Positions 37,939 to 49,200 of a DNA stretch of 64,000 bases are shown one piece after another. The notes below the pieces were generated by a model. That model saw only the letters and a program-made list of their open reading frames with translations, searched no databases and was not told where the DNA came from. A program made the position numbers and the translations under genes. How positions within the stretch are numbered: the first letter of the stretch is position 1; each line of letters starts with the position of its first letter. Source of the stretch: Circinella minor (taxonomy: Eukaryota > Mucoromycota > Mucoromycetes > Mucorales > Lichtheimiaceae); assembly GCA_016758965.1 (NCBI GenBank), contig JAEPRB010000120.1, positions 59,275 through 123,274 on the forward strand. The letters are read 5' to 3'.

Positions 37939-39480
37939 ATGGACGATTCATCAACACCACAACATCAGCAGCAGCAACAATATTCTTTGAGTCCATATGA
38001 TTTGGATACAAGTGGGATGTATCAACAAGGTGTTCAACAACAACAACCTTATCAGCCTTCTCCAACACAATATGTAACACAATCATTACATCAACGTCGT
38101 ACCTCTAACAATATGGTCTCACCTTCTTTGTTACCACAATCTTATAATCCTCAACAACAACAAGCATCATTTTCTCAACAAATACCTTATAGTCCACCTT
38201 CACCGCACAGACCACCTGTTTATCAACAAACTTATGCAGAACAGACATTTCAACAACCAAGACAACAATATAGACAACAAGATATGTATTATTCTCCTAC
38301 TCAACCAGGTTTAGGACCAGGGGGTAGACATCCTTCTTTTGATTACAATAATCGGTCAAACAATTTACAAGTTTCTCAGCAACAGCAGGAGCAGCAAGAG
38401 CATCAACAACAACAAGAATCAGAACCTATTTATCTTCAACACCCACCCTATAATAATAATTCAATGAAAAGACCTTATGAGCAAAATGAAATGCCTCGTG
38501 TGATGCCAAGTCCAGAAGTCCAACGACATGATCAACAGCGTACTATTCCTAACTTCAATATGTTTGATTCTGTTTCATTGGAAGATCCACAAGCACAATA
38601 CCTTAGTACTAGTAGTAAAAGTGATGATAGCGGTCAATTCATACTCTCTTCTTTACAGCAACAACAAAACCAACAAAGACAAGAACAACAACGACGTCAA
38701 CAACAATATCAACTTTATGCATATTCGAATAATGCTGCTTCTGTCGATTTAGACTTTGAAGGAGATTTAAGTGAAATGCAATATGATTGGACACAAGATG
38801 AGTGGGCACAACGACGTCGACTTGTACAATTTTGGCGCAGTGAAAAAAATAATCGAATTTTATGTGGTTTCCAACCTGTTGCACAAGAAGCGCACGGTGG
38901 TCAAATGAATCAGATTCCAGGATTATGTATTGTTTCTTGCGTTTATTGGGAAACACGTCAAGATTACTTTATTACTTCTGTAGATTTAATTAATTTACTG
39001 CAATTTGTAATGGATATTTCTCTTTCGATGGAAGAAAAGAATCGGATACGACGTAATTTGGAAGGCTTTAAACCAGTTACTGTGAGTAAAGGACGACCTG
39101 ATACGGCAGATTTCTTCAGATTGATTATGAACTTCCCAAATCCAAAACCAAGAAATATTGAAAAAGATGTAAGTTGTAATATTTATTTGTTTTTGCTTGT
39201 TATTCTAGTTATTATTATTTTTTTCATATGAATAGTAAAAATGATGGATGATGGAACTAACTTTATATATGTAAATATAATAATATAGGTCAAAGTATTT
39301 GAATGGTCTGCATTGCCATATGCATTGAAAAAGATCGTAACAAAATATCGCACAACAGTATTACAAAAGACAGTTAATCAAGAAGGAATGATGGAAGTCA
39401 ATAATAACAATAGTAATAATACAACTCTTTCTCCTGCTGATACTGCACCATCTGTTGTTCAGCAGATTCTAGACATGTAA
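37939..39480 (+). CDS. Medusa (MedA/Ren1/Acr1)-like developmental regulator
   Basis: Two exons (37939-39168, 39289-39480) give 473 aa. The first 270 residues are Gln/Pro/Tyr-rich and disordered. The conserved block (about 275-435) reads DEWAQRRRLVQFWR, IPGLCIVSCVYWETRQDYFI, TSVDLINLLQF, then EEKNRIRRNLEGFKPVTVSK and FPNPKPRNIEKDVKVFEW, followed by LPYALKKIVTKY. This is the signature region of Medusa-type fungal regulators that control conidiophore development, adhesion or virulence in ascomycetes. Those proteins are usually larger with longer disordered ends. Role here is inferred from the family only. Confidence 0.85.
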
Positions 39481-40826
39481 TAGATTTTGTGCGTATCTAA
39501 TTTTATTTTACGTTAAAAAAAAAGGAAACGAAAGAAAAAACTTTTCCATTGTATTATATGTAATAGTAAATATATTTGTCGTTTGTTTTTCTTTATTTGA
39601 ATTAATAGTAATCATATTAAAACAACAATAAAACTTGTATAATAATTTATTCATTTTCACCTAAAACAATATTATATGATACGTAACAACTTGGACTAAA
39701 CATTTTTTTTTCCATTTACATTAAAAATATATGCACGTGTCAGGCATACATAGCGCACATACAATTTTAAATTGCAAAGAAAAGTTCACCTGGGATTATT
39801 ATTATTTTTATCCCTTGTTTTCTTCGATATATATGTATATACAAACACACCATCTTCACTTACTCCTTCTAGTTATAGTTTGAACTTGACAATTATAATA
39901 TATTTATGGAGTAAAAAAAAAAATAAAGTTGTGTGTTTTTCTACAATAAAATATATGGCCCTCTTTTTTTTTATATGCTTTACTGATTAATCAATGTTAT
40001 TTTATTGTGTTGTCTTTTTTATTTTATTCTATATTCTGTTTTTCTTGACAAGTTATTTAAAACATATGATCACGATTAAGTAAATAAGATAAATTATATA
40101 TATATATATATAAAATTCCAATCATACATACATAAAAAGGGGGTGGGGGTTCAGGGGGGGAGGTCTATTTATGGGTATATAAGGGTTCTTTTTATCAGCT
40201 AATTGTATTGTTAATGTGTCCATTCATAGATCTTTTCCTTATCACTCTTTTACAACAATTGTGACTTTGAAGTGATATATATAAATGTTTGTTAATTATT
40301 ATTTTTATTGTTGAGTTAACAAGTGGAATTACCCGAGATCGGTTTCATTTCACCTTAATTTAGTTTTTTGATATATAAATTTTTTGCTAACATAAAATAT
40401 TTTATTTTTCATATTTTTCATAAGGAAGATCCCTTTCACTCCTTTTTTTTTTTTTCATTACTCTTTTTCTTTTATATAAATATATAATTATTTTATATAT
40501 GTATATATGCGTACAATCGTTTGTATTAATGTTCTACGATTTTTTGTATTCTTTACGAGTGCACTTACCTTAACAACACATGCTGTACAATGTGTTTTGT
40601 ATAATATATATCAAAAACAAGTATGTAAAAATAATACTTACTTTTTTCTTTCCGTCTTAAGAATAAGAATATATAAAGTATGATGATCATTCAAACAACA
40701 ATAAAACTTATGTACAGCTTTTAATATAATAGACATCCATAAATGATTGGTTTAAAGCTGGGCATTGGCAAGTAAGAAATATTATATATTTCCTTTGGAT
40801 ATAGATAAAAATTTTTTTTTTTTGTA
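39481..40826. other. 1.35-kb intergenic region with G-rich tract
   Basis: Tandem gap between two plus-strand genes. It holds (TA)n near 40095-40111, a G-rich tract at 40139-40163 and T-runs. No gene recognised. Confidence 0.55.
40139..40163 (+). other. candidate G-quadruplex tract
   Basis: Runs of five, five and seven G separated by T and TTCA loops, ending AGG. The seven-G run can split, giving the four G3 runs of a G-quadruplex pattern. It stands out in AT-rich DNA about 660-690 bp ahead of the next start codon. Confidence 0.5.
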
Positions 40827-41942
40827 ATGGATCGTTCCTCATTGAATTTAATTGGTAAAAAAAAACAGTATTTGCTATGGTATATTTCATTATCAGTATC
40901 TGTGTTAAGTTCAGCAGCCATATGTATTCATGCAGGATGTTGTCGTCGTGCTCATATATTACGAGGTGATAAAACATTAAGTATTGTCAATATATTCATG
41001 TTAAGTGTAACAGTTTTATTGGTTACATTTTTGGGTGGTCAAGAACCTTGGACGGATGGTATTGTCGAATTTAAACAACCAGCAAAAGGATTCATACCCT
41101 ATTGTGGTATGCTCGATTCAGATCATGACGTTTTTTATCCACTACTTTATCATCGGTAAGTTTTGTGTATAATATATATGTAGACTATTCAAATATACAA
41201 AAAAGAAAAAAGAGAGAAAGCTATAACACATTTTCGTCATTTTTATTTACATAGGTGCCTATTGATTGATGCAACATGGATTGGTGCATGTATAAGCTGT
41301 TTATTGTGGTTCGCACTATTACCATTTGCCATATTTGCTAAACCTGCCAAACGAACATCATCGGCTGGAAAATTACCTAAAGAAGCATCCAAATGGGATA
41401 AATATACATACCAATCTCAACCACAACCACAATCTTCAGTATCCTATTATTATCCACAACAGCATAACTCAGTTTTGACACGAGGATCATCTATATTGAC
41501 AAATAATAACAATTACTCATCAACGACACCACTTACCCAACCTCAAACCTTACCTGAACCAACATTACCAAATATGTATCATTATGAATCACGTGTCATG
41601 TATGAACCCACTACTACAGCCGGGGATTATTATGGACGAAATTATTATGATTATGATTATGATAGTAATCATGGTAATGTTATGCCCCAGCGACAAGAAC
41701 AAACGAATACCACATCATCCCTTACTTATTATAACGATGATAGTATAACTCCAATAACACCTGCAAATAATCCTACAAGAAGTAATACAACTAATATGAT
41801 GGAGTATCAACAAACACATAATAATAGTGAAGCAAGAACACCAATGCCCCGTCAGCAATCTATAAGTTATCCGTCACCATTACAACAAAATCCTACACCT
41901 ACTTCCGAAGGACCTTATATTTACTATCCACAATATCATTAA
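40827..41942 (+). CDS. Small membrane protein with long Pro/Gln/Tyr-rich tail, family not recognised
   Basis: Two exons (40827-41155, 41255-41942) give 338 aa. Three strong spans are visible: residues 16-38 (LLWYISLSVSVLSSAAICIHAG), 52-70 (SIVNIFMLSVTVLLVTFLGG) and 113-136 (IDATWIGACISCLLWFALLP). CIHAGCCRRAH after span 1 may be palmitoylated. A 40-residue loop between spans 2 and 3 holds one Cys. From about residue 140 the protein is a disordered, basic-to-neutral tail rich in Pro, Gln, Tyr, Asn and Thr. The size resembles MARVEL/SUR7-like plasma-membrane proteins of fungi, but no motif settles that. A fourth span was not found. Confidence 0.75.
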
Positions 41943-42280
41943 TGATATATTTATTTTAATACAGCTTATTATTACGTATTACCGAATCATTTCATTTGTC
42001 CATTTAATCTTTTGTATATAATTATCTCTCTACAAAAAAAAAAAAAAATTACGATACATATATAGTTTGTACTTATTCAATGATAAATATTTATACTAAA
42101 ATATTGTATTCCAAAAAGAGAAAGACAATAATGGAAACGTCAATTCTCTCACTGTTTTTTTTTTCCTAAACTCATAATATTTTTCCTGTTCAACGAAAAT
42201 AAAATAAAATAAAAATAACGCAAAGCGGAATGACAAATCCTTTCATTTGAGCATTGCTTCTTTTCCTTCCGAAATCCATC
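41943..42280. other. intergenic between membrane-protein gene and FYR-domain gene
   Basis: 338 bp with an A14 run near 42036 and a T-run near 42155; it should hold the FYR gene's promoter. No other element seen. Confidence 0.5.
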
Positions 42281-43860
42281 ATGTCACCTTCCAGTAACTT
42301 TCAGGATGCTTTAACACAAGAAAATGATACTCTATCAAAGACAGAAAAAAAAGAACAAGAAGCTCAATTATTACTTGAGGTATATATAATTCAACATCAA
42401 TTTTTGATCAACAGCTAATAATAAATGTCAAAAAAAAAAAAAAAAAATGGAAAAAATCTTCAAGATAAAAGTTGAAAAAGAAACCTAAAAAAAAAAACGA
42501 CGCGTTATATTCTATTAGCGTAATCGCGATTTGACAGACCAGTTAGAAAAGTCTCTAAAAACGATTGCACGGTTACGTAGACAAAGAAGGTAAGATCTAC
42601 TATTTTGATCTAAAGAGACAAAAAAAAAAAAAAAAAAAGAAAGGTAAAATATAATGAAAAGAAAAAGGTTGCTTACATATAAAATTATAATTTCTAGCTC
42701 TTTACTTGATTCTATTGCAGAAACACATAAATCAAAAAATCCAACAGCAAGTGATGAAGATGATGATGATAGTAGTATATATGATGAAAATGATGATTTG
42801 GGAGAATTAAGTCCTGCTACACCAGAAGAAGATTCACCTTCTGAAAAAGAATCAAGTAGTGAAGAAGAAACTTATATTGCTGTTGATGCATTAGGTATAT
42901 AACAAAAAGAAGAAAAAAAAACGGATATATTTACAAATATCAACAGTAAATTGATCTATTCAATAAATTTATTTTTATATAGGTCGTAAACGAAAGAGAC
43001 CAGTAAATACACAAGCTATTAGTCGAAAAAGTCGATATCGTCTTATTGCCGTTCCAAAGGATGAAGCCGGTGATTATATTTTACCAGTACAACTCGGAAC
43101 AATCAAATTAATTAGCCTTGGACAAATCTTAACAACACCATCGTCTTACCATAATAACCGGTATATTTTTCCTGTGGGTTATAAAATTGAAAGGTAAAAA
43201 AAAAAAAAAAATTGATAGTTTAATATAAAACTTTGGTAGCCAAGCAAAAAGCTTAATACATTTATATTTATATTATTCAGAGTATATAAAAGCATGGTGA
43301 ACCCAGATAATTTAGTGACATATACATGTGAAATTAAGCAAGGCCAATCTGCACCAAAGGTAAAAATATACGATAACATGGATGAGTGGTTGAATGGATT
43401 AATTGAAAACTGACTTTTTTTTTTCCTATTCTTTGTATTACATTTAACCAAAAAAAAAAAGTTCTGTATCACACCCGGAGATCAACCCGATAATTGTATT
43501 GAAAAAGATAATCCAACAGCAGCATGGTCAACTGTAATGAAAGAAGCTAATAAAGAATCTCAGCGAACTCATTTCGCTGTATCTGGACCAGAATATTTCG
43601 GCATGTCTCATCCTAATGTAACCAAAATGATTCAAGAATTACCAGGTGCTAATGAATGTTTTATGTATCAATGGCGTTTCTTCGATGATTATGAAACCGT
43701 CGCACCTGGATCACCTAGTTCAAGAGGTGGTGGTTCGTTCCGTGGAAGAGGTGGTCATAAAAGATCAGCAAGTCCAGTAGCTAATGGAGTATTATCCACT
43801 CGAGGTCGTAGAGGGGGTGGTCCAAAACGGCAACGTGGTGGTGCAAAAAGATCATTATAA
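42281..43860 (+). CDS. FYRN/FYRC-domain chromatin protein, TBRG1-like
   Basis: Six exons (42281-42379, 42519-42589, 42698-42894, 42983-43193, 43281-43359, 43462-43860) join in frame to 351 aa. An N-terminal helix (DLTDQLEKSLKTIARLRRQR) and an acidic Ser/Glu/Asp stretch lead to the FYRN domain, near residues 140-215: RYRLIAVPKDEAGDYILPV, ISLGQI, NRYIFPVGYKIER and VYKSMVNPDNLVTYTCEI. The FYRC domain, near 220-300, shows FCITPGDQPDN, AAWSTVMKEAN, SGPEYFGMSHPNVTKMIQEL and CFMYQWRFF. The tail is Arg/Gly-rich (RGGGSFRGRGGHKR). FYR pairs occur in MLL-type proteins and in TBRG1; without PHD or SET this resembles TBRG1. The last acceptor is preceded by a long A-run. Confidence 0.88.
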
Positions 43861-44805
43861 AAAATTATTAATTTTTATGTTTCCTTCTTTCCTTTCTCTA
43901 ATTCCTTTCTCTCTTCAATTCCATGTTTTCCTTTTCTCTCCGCCATTTATTATCATTTCATAACCACATGAAAAAAGTAATTAGTTTACCAGCTCATCAT
44001 CCTATTCAATATATATATATATATATATATCGCGTCATAACAAATTAATCATTTTTTGTTATCATTAAAAAACTGAATATACATACGTTTCTTGTTTTTT
44101 TTTCTTGCATCCAAAAGATTTGATCATGTAAATGTTACGTGGACTCACAGCAATATGTCACACAAATTATGCTCACACTAGTAAAGCCACTCACATACAC
44201 AAAAATTTACAATCTTTTATGCAAAAGATGGTCATATCAAAGTCGTAAAAAGTTATCCAAGAAAAAAGAGTGTAATTAATGATAATATTTATATAAAGGT
44301 ATTGTTTTCATTGTAACATAATACGTAAGTTTTTTTTTTAGATAGTAACAATGTGAATGCTCGTCAATGGAGCTTTCTCGCTACTGTTATAATTGTCAAA
44401 TGTTGTTTAGCGATGACAGTTAAAAGCATCTATTTGAAATGAGTCTCAAACGTAGACAATGGGGTTATATTTCTCCTATTATCCTCTTTTTTTTTATTTT
44501 CTAGAAACAATGTCTGTCCATCTGAAAAAAAAAAGAAGAGACAAATAATGTCATTATCAAGATGTCTTTTTAATGCAACGAATAATTTCTTTTTTTTTTA
44601 TCTCTTTTCTCATTTTTAAACAAAATGTTTATATTTCAGTTGTTGTTCTTTTTCCTAAACCATAAAAGAATCGTCTAAACCTTTGCTTTATTTATATATG
44701 CCAAAAAATTACCAAAATGGGAATAGTAAATTGAGTTTCCGATGGAGAAGGGGGTGAAGGAAATCAGTTTAGCGAATCAAAGTTAACCCTCTTTCAAGCT
44801 CGATC
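43861..44805. promoter_or_regulatory. 0.95-kb region upstream of eS6
   Basis: Holds the FYR gene 3' UTR, an (AT)11 microsatellite and the eS6 promoter. No RNA gene or ORF recognised. Confidence 0.5.
44009..44030 (+). repeat. (AT)11 microsatellite
   Basis: Perfect AT dinucleotide run of 22 bp, downstream of the FYR-domain gene. Confidence 0.95.
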
Positions 44806-45858
44806 ATGAAGGTACGTATAGTGCCTATAGAGCCATAAAAAAAAAGAGAGAAACAAAAATAAAGAATAGATGAAAAGCGAAAATCAACGATAAAAATCGA
44901 CGGATGGATTGATACGATCAACGGATGGATGGATTCAATTTACCAACAAAAACGATGATTACTTTTTTTTTTATATATTATAGTTGAACATTGCTAACCC
45001 GGCCACCGGCTGCCAAAAGCTGATTGAAATCGATGATGAGCGTCGCCTGTAAGTAATTTTTTTTTCTCAACAACAACACACGCACCTATTATTTCTTATC
45101 AACGACGAGAAAATTCTTTGTTATACGTTACCATGGAAAATTAATTAATTAATTAAACATAATTAATTAAATATTTATACACATCTGTATATTATTTTAT
45201 TAGTCGTGGTTTCTACGATAAGCGCATGGCTCAAGAAGTTGCTGGCGATTCCCTTGGTGATGAATTCAAGGGTTACGTTTTCCGCATTTCCGGTGGTAAC
45301 GATAAGCAGGGTTTCCCTATGAAGCAAGGTGTTCTTTTACCTCACCGTGTTCGCTTGTTGTTGAGCAAGGGCCACTCTTGCTATCGTCCTCGCCGTACTG
45401 GTGAACGTAAGCGCAAATCTGTTCGTGGTTGTATTGTTCAATCTGATTTGGCTGTCATGAACTTGGTTGTCATTAAGCAAGGTGAACAAGATATTCCCGG
45501 TTTGACCGACACTACTGTCCCCAAGCGTCTTGGTCCTAAGCGTGCCAACAACATTCGTAAGTTCTTCAACTTGAGCAAGGAAGATGATGTCCGTCAATAT
45601 GTCATTCGTCGTACCATTCAACCTTCGAACCCTGAAAAGAAGCCTTATACTAAGGCTCCCAAGATTCAACGTTTGGTTACTCCCGTTACCCTTCGTCGTC
45701 AACGTAAGAAGAAATTGGAAAAGCGTAAGCGTCTTGAACGTAAGACCGAAGCCGAAGCTGAATACAAACAACTTTTGGCTAAGCGTGTTAAGGAAGCCAA
45801 GGACCGTAAGATCGAAAGACGTCGTACTTCTTCCATGCAAAAGTCGAGCTCTGCTTAA
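44806..45858 (+). CDS. RPS6: 40S ribosomal protein eS6
   Basis: Three exons (44806-44811, 44984-45048, 45204-45858) give 241 aa. The first exon is only ATG-AAG. The protein begins [20 protein letters not shown], as all eS6 do, then [20 protein letters not shown] and [14 protein letters not shown]. The end has the long basic helix and the tail [13 protein letters not shown]. The RRRTSS context keeps the basophilic (AGC-kinase, TORC1-linked) phosphorylation sites. Codons differ from neighbouring genes by frequent C-ending and optimal choices (AAG, GGT, CGT), typical of high expression. The two introns carry shared motifs with eS10. Confidence 0.97.
44923..44934 (+). promoter_or_regulatory. GGAT triple repeat in eS6 intron 1
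   Basis: GGATGGATGGAT lies in the 172-bp first intron; a related CGGATGGATTG is 22 bases upstream. The same repeat, in gene sense, is in the presumed eS10 leader intron. Confidence 0.4.
45127..45139 (+). promoter_or_regulatory. X-box-like GTTACCATGGAAA in eS6 intron 2
   Basis: The 13-mer GTTACCATGGAAA is identical to the copy in the eS10 leader intron (37035-37047), in the same orientation relative to its gene. It resembles the RFX-factor X-box (GTTRCC-N-RGYAAC half sites). It is followed by a TTAA tandem run. Confidence 0.45.
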
Positions 45859-46209
45859 ATTTTAAAAAATTATTATATATAAAAATCTATTTTTTACAAA
45901 AAAAAAATTTATGCAATGTTCTTTTTTTTTTTTTTTGGTCCAACGAACATACACACTAACATTTACACAAAATAAAAAGCAACGATAATAACGACATCAA
46001 AAACGACAATAACAACAATAAACGACGCATAATATATCGAGTTGAATTGAATTGAATTTTTATGCAAACGATTTATTTTTAATTTGTGGATAAAGACGAA
46101 AAAAAGGGGAAGGATTGTTTATAAATATTTATGAATACGTGTGTGTGAAAATGTATATATGTGGAAGCGTGGTTTTGTGTGTATATTATAGGCGTGAGGA
46201 GTATGATTG
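45859..46209. other. intergenic, convergent 3' ends of eS6 and NUP192
   Basis: 351 bp with poly-A and poly-T runs and imperfect ACGA/ACAA repeats. Nothing else recognised. Confidence 0.5.
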
Positions 46210-49200
46210 TTAAATTCTGTCTTGAATGATTTTCTTGATACGATCGCAAAGATTATGGATGGAATTTGATGAGGATTGCAACTGGGGTATACCCATATCC
46301 AATTCTTGTATCTTCTTTAGTATTGGTTCAAGCACAGTTGTAGATGTGGTTTTCAAGTTACTTGCAACAGCAATCGATGGTTGGAACATAGCTGTTTGAT
46401 GAGATACTGCAAAGGTATCAGTCGAATAAAGATCCAAAGGTTTTGTTGATGTTGTTGTTACTCCTGACTGCATATAAAATTCGAGATGTCGCCATAATAC
46501 CAATAAAATATTTTCCAAAATAACTATATATATACATGATACATATCATTCATATTTAGCAATTGACTCCCTGACAACATTATTTTTTTTTTGGTTTGAA
46601 ATATCAACACTCTACTTACAGACAAGTTGTCTCATTTGTTTTGCTTTCCGTTTAGCACGTTTTTCAACTTGTGATACCAGAACCTGTTGTTGTTGCGATG
46701 GGCTCAAATGGTCAAATTGGATACCAAGACCTTGGGGGAAAGCTGTTTCTGCAATTTCTCGTACTTCTTCAAATTTGAGTGACCCAACATTCTTTTCTTG
46801 TGAAAGTAATATTTTATATTCGGCCGCACTGTTATGAAGTGTATGTGCTGTTTGTCGTACACATGCTGCAAGTGTTGATAAGGATGGAGTTTTTGTAGAT
46901 ACTATATGATATATATATATTTATATATATATCAAAAAAGTGAGTAAGGATTACACGGTATTAAAGTAGATAATCATACAACTCCTTTTTTCTACTTTGA
47001 TTTACCTTTACGTAATGAAAGAATACCGTTGTCATTTGCTGAAGTCAATGTATTACTAAAGACTGGCTTAAATACATTATTCCCTTGTACATCCGAAATA
47101 AATGCTGCATTTTGTGCATAGGCTGCTAAATTCATCTGAATTGAGAATACAAGCTCTTCTGCTTTTGCTGATAATGCAGATTGGCCACCATTGGCTATAA
47201 AATTATAAGCACCGATCCATCATATCCTATTAGTTTTCAGTCCAGAAATTCGTTATATATGCGAATCCATAGTTTAAAACAAAAAACCTTACCAAATACT
47301 TGTTTTCGTGCCATTTCTTTTTCTTCGTCTGTAATGGGTGTCACTTGTGATGCCAATTTTTGTGGAATCAGATATTTTGCAATCAAATGAACCATTGCTG
47401 TATGGAGCTGATTTAATCCTCGAGTAGCCAAGTCATCAAAGAATCCAGGTTGACCGCTTAAATGATAAAGAATCGATGTAACAAGCTTGAGTTGTGTAAG
47501 TGATGATACTGTTACTTGCTGTTGATCATCCTTTAATATGTATAAAAGTGCTTCTTGCTGTTTTCGCGTCCAGCCTTCAACCTTTTTAATTCCATTTGTT
47601 AGATTATTAATACAAGTTTTAGTTTATACCCTTCCTTTATGTCATTAGGTCTACGAGAAAAAAAAAGTTACCTTGTCAACAATATTAACACGACCTAAAC
47701 TACAAAGCAATGTTGAGATCAGTTTGAGAACTGGCATTAATAATTGTTCATATCGTTCATTGGAATCGGACTTTCGATCTATAAACACGTTTCACAATTA
47801 AAGTTAGTGTATATATTTATTAGGTAGACAAGAGAAAGTATACATACCATTGAGCAAAAGATTTTGTTCAGGTCGTGCGTTGATAAACTGACAATGACTC
47901 AATACATCAACAACTCTGTTATCCACCAAAAGTTTAGAACCATCCTTAGACAAGGCCAGACGTAAGAAGAGTGCCATTTTAGCTTCATAGATATACATAG
48001 GAACCACAGGTGCTGAATAAAAAAACAATAACAGAGATTAGTTATCTAGATTCAATTTATCTAACCTCCAAAAAATACACATACGAACATACAAATAGAC
48101 TTACCATCAGGTTGTTCCAAAATGTTAAGTAATTCCACATCCTCTCGTCGAAGCATATCAATACTGTAACGTAAAAAGTTCTTTTTAACCATGAATGACA
48201 AGATGGATTCATTTTGTACTTGAACTGACAAGATGTATATAGCGTCCAATGCAACATAAGCTGTTGTCTTCCATACATTCAACCCATCCGTAGCATCCGT
48301 ACATAATAATTCTAAAAACTGTTCATTCTTCCCAATGGTATCGATAAATCGTTTTTGAATATCATAGTAAGGTCTATTTCTTGTTGTTGGATGGTTATTT
48401 TTGCCATGGTCCACATAACGTAAGAAATTCACAAGAGCGGTATACATATCACCCCGAACAGCAATCGTTGAACCTTCTTCTTGAATACAGGCCAGAATAC
48501 CATTGAAGATAAATCGTAGTTTTTCATCCGGAAGTCGTGTAAATTCGACACTTGCTGTTGGATTAGCTGAAAGTATCTCTTGTCGAAGTCTATCTTCATA
48601 AAGTCTTGTCAACAATGTAAGAACCACTTCACTGAATCCCTTGAGTATCTCGCTATCCGTCTTTACAGCGTTTTCCATCTTGGGTAATAACGTCTCCAAC
48701 AAGTTATAAATTAACTTTTCTCGATCCTCGTGGGGGAACAAGTCGAAACATTCGGTCAATGTCACTTGAACCACCTGTTTCCAGGCACGTAAACAATGAA
48801 GTTTACCATTGGCTATTTCTCGTTCGTGATTTTCAGCCATTAACGTTGTCAAGATATATCCCATTTCATTTTCCAATTCAACACGATCTTGATCGCTAGA
48901 AAGCAAACCGGTTTGTCGCTTATTGTCTTGATCTTGTCGTAAGATTTGATAAATAGCACGAATATCATAGACATTACAGCCACGTTCATTTTCAATTATA
49001 AATACATCGGGCTTGAAACCAGCAAAGTATTTGAGTTCGCGATGAGTGGATTCCTTGAGAGAATCCTTCCAAATGAATTCCAACGAGCTGACAATTTCCA
49101 GCATCTTGACAAGAGGTTGATCAAAACGGTCTGAACTAAACATCATGTTGGCAGGATCGTTATCGACATCCATCATCAACTCGTCACTGCTCATATTATT

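Noticed and set aside
45337..45840. 167-codon ORF opposite eS6
   Set aside because: It is the antisense shadow of a highly expressed, codon-biased gene.
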